Origin: Opitutaceae bacterium
GTDB taxonomy: Bacteria; Verrucomicrobiota; Verrucomicrobiia; Opitutales; Opitutaceae
DNA: 64,000 nucleotides
Direction: 5' to 3'
Assembly: GCA_016715765.1 (NCBI GenBank)
Contig: JADJZJ010000003.1
Coordinates: 62,001-126,000 of the forward strand
A program made the position numbers and the translations under genes. Shown piece by piece: positions 52,190 through 59,636 of this stretch. The first letter of the stretch is position 1; every line of letters begins with the position of its first letter. The notes under the pieces are model-generated. The model ran no database searches. It saw only the letters and a program-made list of their open reading frames with translations, and had not been told where the DNA came from.

Positions 52190-52830
52190 ATGCGCGGCAG
52201 GAGTTCGTCGAGTTGAAGCAGAAAAAGGTCGGCTTGGGCCTTGACCAGGGGGCGGGCGACATAACCGCCAAAGCCGGCAAACAGGTCAACCCCGGGCTTC
52301 ATTTCCAGGTCGCTCACGCCGTCACCCACCGCGATCACCCGCGCCGGCCGCAACTCCACGCGCAGTCCCGCGACGATCCGGGGCTTCCCGCCGGAGCGGG
52401 TCGTCGGAAATTCGGTGTCGTAGCCGCGGTATCCTCCGGCCGCGTCGAAATGCAGGTCCACCGCCTCGACCCGCTCCACGCCCAGGAAATCCGCCAGCGG
52501 CCGGATCGCCTGGCGGAATCCGCCGCTCACGATGACCGGGGTCCACCCGCGCGCCTTGAGTTCCGCGATCGTGGCGCGGGCGGTGGGCTCCACGGTGGCG
52601 ATGTACCGCGCCCCGACCGCCGCCACGTCGGCCGCGGTCGGACGGATGATCTCCAGCCGGCGCGCAAACACGCTCTCGACCGGAATCCGGCCGTTCATGG
52701 CCTCGTTCGTCATGGTCTCGACCTGACGGAACACTTCGGGTCCGCGCACGCGCGCCAGTTCGTCGATGCCCTCGATGGCGCTCAGGGTGCTGTCGCAGTC
52801 GAAGATGATGAGTTTGCCGGCTTCCACCAC
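52186..52830 (-). CDS. serB: HAD-family phosphoserine phosphatase-like enzyme
   Basis: Removes phosphate, probably from phosphoserine. Motif I LIIFDCDSTLSAIEG (DxDST), Ser in VIVSGGFRQAIRP, and motif III/IV Lys (GGKPRI) and VIAVGDGVSDLEMKPG. I chose the GTG at 52830 (VVEAGKLIIF) because the longest frame starts with a GTG at 52884 that is inside the hairpin of the rpmE terminator, which would make the ribosome start within a terminator stem; the exact start is uncertain. About 214 residues. It overlaps the antiporter gene by 4 bases. Confidence 0.85.
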   Translation of the reverse strand: MVEAGKLIIFDCDSTLSAIEGIDELARVRGPEVFRQVETMTNEAMNGRIPVESVFARRLEIIRPTAADVAAVGARYIATVEPTARATIAELKARGWTPVIVSGGFRQAIRPLADFLGVERVEAVDLHFDAAGGYRGYDTEFPTTRSGGKPRIVAGLRVELRPARVIAVGDGVSDLEMKPGVDLFAGFGGYVARPLVKAQADLFLLQLDELLPRI

Positions 52831-52863
52831 TCCAGCAGTCAGCAGCGCCCCGCCGCGGGCAAC

Positions 52864-52892
52864 AAAAAAGCCCTCCGTTTTCACGGAGGGCT
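52864..52892 (-). terminator. Rho-independent terminator after rpmE
   Basis: On the minus strand, stem agccctccg / cggagggct around a short A-rich loop followed by TTTTTT (52864-52869). It lies about 20 bases after the rpmE stop. Confidence 0.92.
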
Positions 52893-52911
52893 GGAAATCG
52901 GACCAGGCGGC

Positions 52912-53163
52912 TTACTTCTTGGAGCTGCGCTTGAACTTCGTGGTGAACTTCTCGACGCGGCCCGCGGTGTCGACCAAGCGCTTCTCGCCGGTGTAGGCGG
53001 GATGCGAATCCATCGTCACATCCCGGAGGATGATGTGGTACTCGACGCCGTCGATGTCCTCCTTGCGGGCGGACTTGAGCGTGGACCTGGTGAGGAAGCG
53101 CTTGCCGCTCGAGACATCGAGGAAGCAAACGTTGTTGAGGGAGGGATGACCTTCGGCTTTCAC
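52912..53163 (-). CDS. rpmE: 50S ribosomal protein L31, zinc-free (type B) form
   Basis: 83 residues from a GTG. KAEGHPSLNNVCFLDVSSGK, RSTLKSARKEDIDGVEYHI and VTMDSHPAYTGEKRLVDTAG are L31 features (DSHPxYTG). The N-terminal CxxC zinc site of type A is missing: only a single Cys. Type B L31 is longer (about 80-90 residues), as here. A terminator follows and rpmJ precedes it. Confidence 0.95.
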   Translation of the reverse strand: MKAEGHPSLNNVCFLDVSSGKRFLTRSTLKSARKEDIDGVEYHIILRDVTMDSHPAYTGEKRLVDTAGRVEKFTTKFKRSSKK

Positions 53164-53183
53164 GGCGTTATTAAAGGGTTATA

Positions 53184-53309
53184 TCAACCTTGGCGGGCCT
53201 TGTAGCGCGGCTCGACCTTGTTGATCACGTAGATTTTGCCTTTGCGACGCACGACCTGGCAGGCCGGGTGACGCTTCTTGGCGGACTTGATGGAGGAAAC
53301 AACTTTCAT
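53184..53309 (-). CDS. rpmJ: 50S ribosomal protein L36, zinc-free (type B) form
   Basis: 41 residues: MKVVSSIKSAKKRHPACQVV then RRKGKIYVINKVEPRYKARQ. L36 normally has 37-38 residues with a C-C-C-H zinc site; here only one Cys remains, and the MKVxSSLKSAKxRHPxCQ start is that of type B. 20 bases upstream of rpmE. Coordinates come from translating the minus strand directly, as the gene is short. Confidence 0.94.
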   Translation of the reverse strand: MKVVSSIKSAKKRHPACQVVRRKGKIYVINKVEPRYKARQG

Positions 53310-53373
53310 AAAAGCGTGGAAAACAGAGTGCGGCCCAACCTCTGTCAACTGAAATGTCCGCCGGGAACCGAGT

Positions 53374-53928
53374 TCAGTTCAGCCCGGGGTCGTCGGGCTC
53401 GCCGGCCAGCAGGCGCCATTCGTCCCCTTCCCGACCCAAGATCGAGCTCCAGAGCGAGTTATCCTGCGCATTTTCCAGCAGGTCGACCGGGATATCCGCC
53501 ACGACCCAGGTGTTGTGCTTGAGCTCTTTTTCCAGCTGTCCGCCGGTCCACCCGGAATAGCCGAGAAAGGCGCGGACCATGGTGCCGGGTTCGGCAAGCA
53601 GCAGCCCGGCCTTCGCCGGCTCCAGTCCGAAATGCAGGCGAAAGCCGTCATCCTTCGTTTCCCACGCCGCCAGGATGAGCTGCTCCGGGTGAACCGGCCC
53701 GCCCTGATAGAGCGGGACGCCGGCCAGGGGACCGAGGGCGAAATCGCCGTTCAGCTCCCCCAAGCGCTTGCCCAGCGGACGGTTAAGCACCACGCCCATG
53801 GCCCCGTCGGTGTTGTGTTCCGACATCAAAATAACCGTGCGGCGGAAGTTGGGATCCTGCAGCGCCGGATGCGCCAGCAGGAGCGATCCCGCCAGGCTTT
53901 CCTTGGTCTTGGTGCTGCGTTCGCGCAT
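53374..53928 (-). CDS. YqgE/AlgH family protein
   Basis: 184 residues from the ATG at 53928. Family motifs SLAGSLLLAHPALQDPNFRR (near 14), HNTDGAMGVVLNRPLGK, YQGGPVHPEQLI, and GYSGWTGGQLEKEL. These proteins are of uncertain function; links to alginate regulation and ribosome/growth control have been proposed in other bacteria. The stop is 64 bases from rpmJ; the dCMP deaminase gene is 17 bases upstream. Confidence 0.92.
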   Translation of the reverse strand: MRERSTKTKESLAGSLLLAHPALQDPNFRRTVILMSEHNTDGAMGVVLNRPLGKRLGELNGDFALGPLAGVPLYQGGPVHPEQLILAAWETKDDGFRLHFGLEPAKAGLLLAEPGTMVRAFLGYSGWTGGQLEKELKHNTWVVADIPVDLLENAQDNSLWSSILGREGDEWRLLAGEPDDPGLN

Positions 53929-53945
53929 GGTGGAATCGGGCGGCT

Positions 53946-54425
53946 CTAGGTGAGCTTCAGGATCTTGACCCCGGCATCGGTCAACAGGGTAGCGACCAGC
54001 GGATCGTTGCGGTAGTTCCGGCGGTAACGGATTTCCGCGATGCCGGCCGAGGCGAGGATCTTCGCGCAGTTGATGCACGGGTAATGCGTCACGTAGGCGA
54101 CACACCCCTCCACCGAACTGCCGCGGCGGGCCGCATCGGCGATGGCATTCTGCTCGGCGTGCACCGTCGCCTGCTCGTGCCCCTCGCGGACGCGCGACAC
54201 GTGCGGCGATCCCGGCAGGTAGCCGTTGTAGCCGGCCGCGACCAGGCGGTTGCGCCGCACGCCCCCGGTGACGATCACGCAGCCGACATGCAGGCGCTCG
54301 CAGGGCGAACGCGTGGACATCAGGACGGCCGTCGCCATGAAATACTCGTCCCACGAGGGGCGGTGCGGAAACTTGTCCGTCGCTTGGGCGATCAGGTCCA
54401 CGGGATGGGCGGAGGCAGATTTCAT
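53946..54425 (-). CDS. Deoxycytidylate (dCMP) deaminase family protein
   Basis: 159 residues from the ATG at 54425. Zinc-dependent deaminase: VHAEQNAIADAARRG (HAE, catalytic Glu) and YPCINCAKILASAG (PCxxC), and RPSWDEYFMATAVLMSTRS at the start, typical of ComEB/dCMP deaminases. They supply dUMP for dTMP synthesis. The upstream stretch to 54590 is only an open frame without family sequence. 55 bases from the divergent polyketide cluster. Confidence 0.92.
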   Translation of the reverse strand: MKSASAHPVDLIAQATDKFPHRPSWDEYFMATAVLMSTRSPCERLHVGCVIVTGGVRRNRLVAAGYNGYLPGSPHVSRVREGHEQATVHAEQNAIADAARRGSSVEGCVAYVTHYPCINCAKILASAGIAEIRYRRNYRNDPLVATLLTDAGVKILKLT

Positions 54426-54480
54426 GATAACGCACGGCGACGTTGGACATCCGGACCGTCGCGGGCAATCTTTCCTCCAC

Positions 54481-55128
54481 ATGTCACCGCGCAGGCTGCA
54501 CCCCGAGCTGCTCGACACGCTTCCGACCGACCATCCCGACGCCCGGCACAGTCGCCGGGACCTGCGTGTGATCAACCGTTTCATGGGCAATCACCGCTGG
54601 TTCGCGCGGACGCTCCCGCCCCTGCTCCGCCCCGGGGAGTCCATCCTGGAACTCGGCGCGGGTACCGGCGAGCTGACGCAACGTCTGGCTGCGCGCGGGT
54701 TGACCGTCACCGGCCTCGATCTCTGCCCCCCGCCCGCCGACCGGCCGGAAACGCATGGCTGGCTCCAGGACAACCTCACCACCTTCACCGGCTATGCGGA
54801 CTACCCAGTCATCATCGGCAACCTGATCCTCCACCATTTTTCCGACGGTACCCTCGGGCAACTCGGCCGGCAGTGGCGTCGGCACGCGAGACTCCTCGTC
54901 TTTTCCGAACCGGTCCGCCGCCGCTTCTCGCAACACCTCATCCGCGGACTCGGACCACTCTTCGGGGCCAATCGGGTCACGCTGCACGATGCCAGCGTCA
55001 GCATCGCCGCGGGCTTTCGCGGGGATGAGATGATCCGGCAACTCGACCTCCCGGACTCCGAGTGGAATTGCTCCGTCACCCGTACCCTCGGCGGCGCCTG
55101 CCGCCTGGTCGCCCAACGCCGCCCATGA
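54481..55128 (+). CDS. SAM-dependent methyltransferase of the type III polyketide cluster
   Basis: 215 residues from the ATG at 54481. Motif I SILELGAGTGELTQRLAARG (near residue 55), then TGLDLCPPP and IGNLILHHFSD (motif like IIxNLxLHH). Its stop overlaps the next ATG by four bases (ATGA), and the same arrangement, then only one intervening base, leads to the type III PKS gene, so it is a single operon. Probably O- or C-methylates a resorcinol/pyrone product or modifies a related quinone-like compound. Confidence 0.9.
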   Translation: MSPRRLHPELLDTLPTDHPDARHSRRDLRVINRFMGNHRWFARTLPPLLRPGESILELGAGTGELTQRLAARGLTVTGLDLCPPPADRPETHGWLQDNLTTFTGYADYPVIIGNLILHHFSDGTLGQLGRQWRRHARLLVFSEPVRRRFSQHLIRGLGPLFGANRVTLHDASVSIAAGFRGDEMIRQLDLPDSEWNCSVTRTLGGACRLVAQRRP

Positions 55129-56147
55129 ACCCGCACCGGCCGATCGAAATCATCGGGGGCGGCCTGGCCGGTCTCTCGCTGGGCCTCGCCCTGCGGCGGG
55201 CCGGCGTGGACGTCAGTCTGCACGAGGCGGGAGATTATCCGCGCCACCGGGTCTGCGGTGAATTCATCACCGGGCTCGATGCCCGCACCATCACCCGGCT
55301 CGGGCTCGCGACATTTCTCGCCGATGCCCTGCGGCATCGCGAGGTCGGCTGGTTCATCAAGCAGAAGCTCGCGCGCACCCAGCAACTCCCCCAGCCCGCG
55401 CTCGGGATCAGCCGCCATTGTCTGGATGCGCGCCTCGCCGAGGCCTTTGTCGCGGCTGGCGGCAAGCTGCACACCCATAGCCGCATCGCCGCATCCACTG
55501 CCCGGGCGGGCCGTGTAATCGCCACGGGGAAACGTGCCACCAAGTCTCCCTGGATCGGCCTGAAGATCCATGCGCTGGACCTGCCGCTGACCTGCGATCT
55601 GGAAATCCATCTCGGCACCCACGCCTATGTGGGTCTCGCCCGCATCGATGCATTTCGTGTGAACGTCTGCGGCCTCTTCCAACGGCGCGACGTTCGTGGA
55701 CAGGGCCGGCATCTGCTCCTCGGCTATCTGCACGCCGCCGGACTCGGCAAGCTCGCGGCCCGCCTCGCCGCCACCGCCACTGATCCGGATTCGTTTTGCG
55801 CCATTGCCGGTGTCGGTTTCAACGCCCGTTTGCGCCCGGACGAGTGCCTGCGTCTCGGCGATGCCGGCGCGTTGATTCCCCCCTTCACCGGCAACGGCAT
55901 GGCGATGGCCTTCCAAGGCGCCGCCATCGCGCTCGATCCTCTGGTCGGTTATGCGGAAGGTCGCATCGCTTGGCCGGAAGCCGTGAAAAAAATCCAAGCC
56001 GGCCTGCGCCGACGATTCCGTCTGCGCCTGGCCGCGGCGGCGTTGATGCATCCCTTCCTTCTCGATCCGCCCTGCCAACGCTGGCTCGCCGCCTTCACCC
56101 GCGCCGACCTGCTCCCCCTGCGTCCGCTTTACGCCGCGCTGCACTGA
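55125..56147 (+). CDS. FAD-dependent oxidoreductase of the type III polyketide cluster
   Basis: 340 residues. FAD-binding Rossmann motif IIGGGLAGLSLGLALRRAG (near residue 8), YPRHRVCGEFI as in geranylgeranyl reductase/UbiH-like flavoproteins, and the second FAD motif LRLGDAGALIPPFTGNGMAM near 255. Such proteins are monooxygenases, halogenases or reductases; with a chalcone-synthase-like gene directly after it, hydroxylation of the polyketide ring is likely (inference). Confidence 0.9.
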   Translation: MNPHRPIEIIGGGLAGLSLGLALRRAGVDVSLHEAGDYPRHRVCGEFITGLDARTITRLGLATFLADALRHREVGWFIKQKLARTQQLPQPALGISRHCLDARLAEAFVAAGGKLHTHSRIAASTARAGRVIATGKRATKSPWIGLKIHALDLPLTCDLEIHLGTHAYVGLARIDAFRVNVCGLFQRRDVRGQGRHLLLGYLHAAGLGKLAARLAATATDPDSFCAIAGVGFNARLRPDECLRLGDAGALIPPFTGNGMAMAFQGAAIALDPLVGYAEGRIAWPEAVKKIQAGLRRRFRLRLAAAALMHPFLLDPPCQRWLAAFTRADLLPLRPLYAALH

Positions 56148-56148
56148 C

Positions 56149-57186
56149 ATGTATCTCCACGCCCTCGCCACCGCCGTCCCGCCCCTCGCCCTGACCCAGC
56201 CGCAATGCTGGGACAAGCTGAACCTGTCCTCCGCCAAGGGGCGGCTGCACAAGCGCTCACGCCTCCTCCTCCACGGAATTTTGCACGGCTCGAACGGGAT
56301 TCGCACCCGGCATTTCGCCGACCCGGACATCGACCGCATCTTCGATCGTGATGCCGACGCCCTGCACGCGCATTTCCGGGCCCAGGCCCCGCGGCTGGCG
56401 GCCCGGGCGGTCGCCGACGCCCTCGCAACCGCCGGCATCGGCCGCGAACAGCTCGACGCCCTGCTGGTCTGCACCTGCACCGGTTACCTTTGCCCCGGAC
56501 TCACCAGCTATGTCGCCGAGGAACTGGGCTTGCGCAACGATGCCTTCCTGCAGGACCTGGTCGGACTCGGTTGCGGCGCCGCCATTCCGACACTGCGAGC
56601 CGCGAGTCACCTCCTGGCGGCCCACCCCTCGGCCACGGTCGCCTGCGTGGCGGTTGAGATCTGCTCCGCGGCGTTTTATCTCGATGACGACCCCGGCGTG
56701 CTGATCAGCGCCTGTCTCTTCAGCGACGGCGCCGCGGCCACGGTCTGGCGGGCCTGGCCCGGGCCGACCGGTTTGCGCGCCTTCGCCTTCGACACCCATC
56801 ACCAGCCCGCGGACCGCGACAAGCTCCGGTTTGAGCAGCGCGACGGGAAGCTGCGCAACCTGCTCGACCGTTCCGTGCCAGCCCTCGCCGCCGGCGCGGT
56901 CGAACGCCTCTGGAACCGGCGCGGCGAACGGCCGGTGGGCCGGGTCATTGCCCATCCCGGCGGACGGGATGTCCTCGATGCCCTGGCACCGGTGGTTGCA
57001 CCCCACACCCTCGCCGCCAGCGCCGATGTGCTGGAGCGATACGGGAACATGAGCAGCCCCACCGTGCTGTTCGCCCTCCAGCATGCCATGGCAGAACCCG
57101 CGCCGACCGGGCCCGAGGATGACTACTGGCTGGTCAGTTTCGGCGCCGGCTTCAGCGCGCACAGCTGCCGGCTGGGCCGGGCCTGA
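56149..57186 (+). CDS. Type III polyketide synthase (chalcone/stilbene synthase-like)
   Basis: 345 residues. Condenses an acyl-CoA starter with malonyl-CoA units to alkylresorcinols, pyrones or phloroglucinol-type products. Catalytic triad: Cys in GLGCGAAIPTLRAAS (near 143), His in VIAHPGGRDVLDAL (near 263) and Asn in YGNMSSPTVLFAL (near 296). The GFGPG-like C-terminal loop appears as SFGAGFSAHS. Starter specificity cannot be read from the sequence. Last gene of the three-gene operon; the following NIF3 gene is 75 bases away. Confidence 0.95.
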   Translation: MYLHALATAVPPLALTQPQCWDKLNLSSAKGRLHKRSRLLLHGILHGSNGIRTRHFADPDIDRIFDRDADALHAHFRAQAPRLAARAVADALATAGIGREQLDALLVCTCTGYLCPGLTSYVAEELGLRNDAFLQDLVGLGCGAAIPTLRAASHLLAAHPSATVACVAVEICSAAFYLDDDPGVLISACLFSDGAAATVWRAWPGPTGLRAFAFDTHHQPADRDKLRFEQRDGKLRNLLDRSVPALAAGAVERLWNRRGERPVGRVIAHPGGRDVLDALAPVVAPHTLAASADVLERYGNMSSPTVLFALQHAMAEPAPTGPEDDYWLVSFGAGFSAHSCRLGRA

Positions 57187-57261
57187 AAATCATGCTCGTT
57201 CCGGGTTGAGTTCCGGCTTTCGCTGGCCTCGAAACTCAAAAGCCCCCAACGTCCCGCCGTC

Positions 57262-58014
57262 ATGCCCACGCTCAACGCTCTCGTCGCCTACTGTGACCGG
57301 CGCACCCGCCGCACCGCCTTCCAGGACGCCCCCGGCGCGGTCAACGGCCTGCAGCTTGCGAACAACGGACGCGTCACCCGCATCGGCGCCGCGGTTGATG
57401 CCGGCGTGGTCCCCTTCCGGCAGGCCGTCGCCGCCGGCGTCGATTTTCTCATCGTGCACCACGGCATGTACTGGGACATGCCGCGACCGCTCACCGGTCC
57501 GGCCTACGACCGCGTCGCCACGCTCATCCACGGCAACTGCGCCCTCTATTCCAGCCACCTGCCGCTCGATGCGCATCCGGCGATTGGCAACAACGCCCTG
57601 CTCGCCCGCCAGCTCGGCCTCCGGCCCGACCGCGGCTTCATCCCCAACGAGGGCGGTCCCATCGGCTGCACCGCCCCCTCCCGCCTGACCCGCTCCGCCC
57701 TGCGCGCCCAATTGGAGAAACTCTACCCGCGCGTCATCGCCATCGAATGCGGCTCCGACCGCCCCCGGCGGATCGCGTTCTGCAGCGGCAGCGGCAACAG
57801 CGCCATTCCACTCCTGGCCGCCGCGGGCGCCGACACCCTGGTCACGGGCGAACTGCGCGAGGAACATTTCAACTTCGCCCAGGAGCACGGGCTCAATCTC
57901 TTTCTCTGCGGCCACTACGCCACCGAGGTCCACGCCGTGAAAGCACTCGCCGCCGAGCTTGCGGCCAGGTTCAAACTTCCTTGGGAATTCATCCCGACCG
58001 GCAACCCGCTCTGA
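57262..58014 (+). CDS. NIF3/YbgI family dinuclear metal-binding protein
   Basis: 250 residues. LIVHHGMYW (metal His pair), ALYSSHLPLDAHPAIGNNAL, and DTLVTGELREEHFNFAQEHG with FLCGHYATEVHAV carry the conserved metal-binding His/Glu residues of the NIF3 family. A GTP cyclohydrolase-like or housekeeping role has been proposed, but function is not settled. The ATG at 57262 is used. Eight bases before aroQ. Confidence 0.92.
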   Translation: MPTLNALVAYCDRRTRRTAFQDAPGAVNGLQLANNGRVTRIGAAVDAGVVPFRQAVAAGVDFLIVHHGMYWDMPRPLTGPAYDRVATLIHGNCALYSSHLPLDAHPAIGNNALLARQLGLRPDRGFIPNEGGPIGCTAPSRLTRSALRAQLEKLYPRVIAIECGSDRPRRIAFCSGSGNSAIPLLAAAGADTLVTGELREEHFNFAQEHGLNLFLCGHYATEVHAVKALAAELAARFKLPWEFIPTGNPL

Positions 58015-58021
58015 TTTTCGC

Positions 58022-58453
58022 ATGAAACGCATCGCCATCCTCCACGGCCCCAACCTCGACCGCCTCGGCAAACGCCAGCCGGAGATCTACGGCCGCGCCA
58101 CGCTCAAGGATTTGGAAAAGCTCATCCGCACCGAAGCGAGGCGGCTCGGGTTCACCACCACCATTTTCCAGTCCGCGCACGAGGGCGCCCTCGTGGACAA
58201 AATCCACGCGCTCACCGACCGCGGCATCGAGGGCTTCATCGTCAACTTCGGCGCCTATTCCCACACCAGCATTGCCCTGCGCGACGCGCTCAGCGCCTCG
58301 GACCGCCCGGCCATCGAGGTGCACATCTCCGACATCAAAAAGCGGGAAAAATTCCGCCACACGTCCATGACCGCCGGCGCCTGCCGCGCCATGATCTGCG
58401 GCAAGGGCTTCCCGGGCTACCTCGAGGCGTTGCGGCTTTTGTCGAAGCTCTGA
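58022..58453 (+). CDS. aroQ: Type II 3-dehydroquinate dehydratase
   Basis: Third step of the shikimate pathway, cytoplasmic dodecamer. 143 residues from the ATG at 58022. LHGPNLDRLGKRQPEIYG (family GPNLNLLGxREPxxYG) with catalytic Tyr, VNFGAYSHTSIALRDAL with Asn and His, and EVHISDIKKREKFRHTS. Two substitutions are unusual: Asp for Asn in GPNLD and in HISD. Sits directly between the NIF3 and NusG-like genes. Confidence 0.93.
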   Translation: MKRIAILHGPNLDRLGKRQPEIYGRATLKDLEKLIRTEARRLGFTTTIFQSAHEGALVDKIHALTDRGIEGFIVNFGAYSHTSIALRDALSASDRPAIEVHISDIKKREKFRHTSMTAGACRAMICGKGFPGYLEALRLLSKL

Positions 58454-58466
58454 ACCACCCTGCAGC

Positions 58467-58967
58467 GTGACCGACCCCGCCGACCTCACCTGGTTCGTCT
58501 GCCACACGCGTCCGCGCTGCGAAAAGAAATTCGCCGCGCTCATGGCCGCCGAGCGCTTCGAGCACTACCTTGCCCTCGTCACCAGTGTGCGCCGCTACCG
58601 GCAGCAGACGAAGCGTTTCACCAAGCCGCTTTTTCCCGGCTACGTGTTCGCGCAGGTGCCCGCGGAAAAAAAGGCCCGCATCTACCAGCAGGATTTGCTG
58701 GCCCGGGCCATCCCGGTCACCGACGTGCCCGCCTTCCTTCGCCAGCTGGCCGACGTGAAGGCGATTGTCGCCTCCGGCTTCGAGCTCAGCCTCCTCCCCC
58801 TGCTCGCCAAGGGCCGGCGCGTGAAGGTCACGGGCGGCCCGTTGCACGGACTCGAGGGCTACGTGGACGACCCCAAGAATCCCGCCGGCATCGTGATCTC
58901 CGTGGACGTCCTCCAACAAGGCCTCCTTGTCCGCGTGCCGGTGGAGAACCTCGAAGCGCTGCCGTAG
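58467..58967 (+). CDS. NusG-family transcription elongation/antitermination protein
   Basis: 166 residues from a GTG at 58467. NGN domain: TWFVCHTRPRCEKKFAALM and RFTKPLFPGYVFAQV; then a KOW domain GRRVKVTGGPLHGLEGYVDD. Short like RfaH/UpxY specialised paralogs. These usually act on one operon for surface polysaccharides; no such operon is next to it. It is 13 bases from aroQ, so it may be co-transcribed with it. Confidence 0.9.
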   Translation: MTDPADLTWFVCHTRPRCEKKFAALMAAERFEHYLALVTSVRRYRQQTKRFTKPLFPGYVFAQVPAEKKARIYQQDLLARAIPVTDVPAFLRQLADVKAIVASGFELSLLPLLAKGRRVKVTGGPLHGLEGYVDDPKNPAGIVISVDVLQQGLLVRVPVENLEALP

Positions 58968-58977
58968 GTGGATTTTT

Positions 58978-59119
58978 GTAGGGCGGGGTCTCCGAACCCC
59001 GCCTGGCGGAATTGTAGCTACGAGCGTAAGCGAGTGGATTACCCGCTTCGACCGCCAAACCTCCACTCGCTCACGCTCGTAGCTACCAAAACTTGGCAGG
59101 TCAGAGACCTGCCCTACTA
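58978..59119. repeat. Repeat series: GTAGGGCGGGG hairpin, TAGCTACGAGCGTAAGCGAG inverted pair, GGCAGGTC hairpin
   Basis: gtagggcggggtctccgaac at 58978; tagctacgagcgtaagcgag (59015) paired with ctcgctcacgctcgtagcta (to 59087); and ttggcaggtcagagacctgc (59092) ending ccctacta at 59119. Three different modules are set end to end between the converging nusG-like and pgpA genes; the pgpA stop abuts the last one. Confidence 0.87.
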
Positions 59120-59632
59120 CCCGAACCGCACCCACGCCCATTGCCCGAGGTGCATCACGCCGCAGCTCACCAATGCCGCGGCAACATCGTCCGCCACCAC
59201 GCCCCAGCCGCCGGGCAATCCCTGGAGCCGGTTGATGCCGAAAGGCTTGGTAATATCGAACAGGCGGAAGAGCGCAAAACCCGTGAGAAACACCGCCCAA
59301 GGCGGGGCCGAGGCCACCAGCAGCGGCCAGCCGAGGAAGCACAGCGGCATCGCGACAAATTCATCGAGGATCACCTCGCCGGGATCGCGCCGGCCCAGCC
59401 TGAACTCGGCCTCGCCGCAAATGGCCACCGCGACATAGGCGCCGAGGGCGCTCAGCAGCAGCGACCCGATCAGGCTCATGGGATAAAAGACCACCGTGAA
59501 GTACAGCAATCCCGCCACCGAGCCCCAGGTGCCGGGCGCCTTCAGCTTGCGGCCGATCGGTCCCAGCGTGGCGCAGGCCAGCACGGTATCGGTCGGGAGG
59601 AAACGCGGCCAGACGGGTTGCGGCAGTCGCAT
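59117..59632 (-). CDS. pgpA: Phosphatidylglycerophosphatase A
   Basis: 171 residues from the ATG at 59632. PgpA-family motifs: LGPIGRKLKAPGTWGSVAGL near residue 22, GRRDPGEVILDEFVAMPL near 80 and FRLFDITKPFGINRLQGLPG near 120. It dephosphorylates phosphatidylglycerophosphate, the product of PgsA encoded immediately upstream, at the inner membrane. The TAG stop adjoins the repeat. Confidence 0.94.
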   Translation of the reverse strand: MRLPQPVWPRFLPTDTVLACATLGPIGRKLKAPGTWGSVAGLLYFTVVFYPMSLIGSLLLSALGAYVAVAICGEAEFRLGRRDPGEVILDEFVAMPLCFLGWPLLVASAPPWAVFLTGFALFRLFDITKPFGINRLQGLPGGWGVVADDVAAALVSCGVMHLGQWAWVRFG

Positions 59633-59636
59633 CGCT

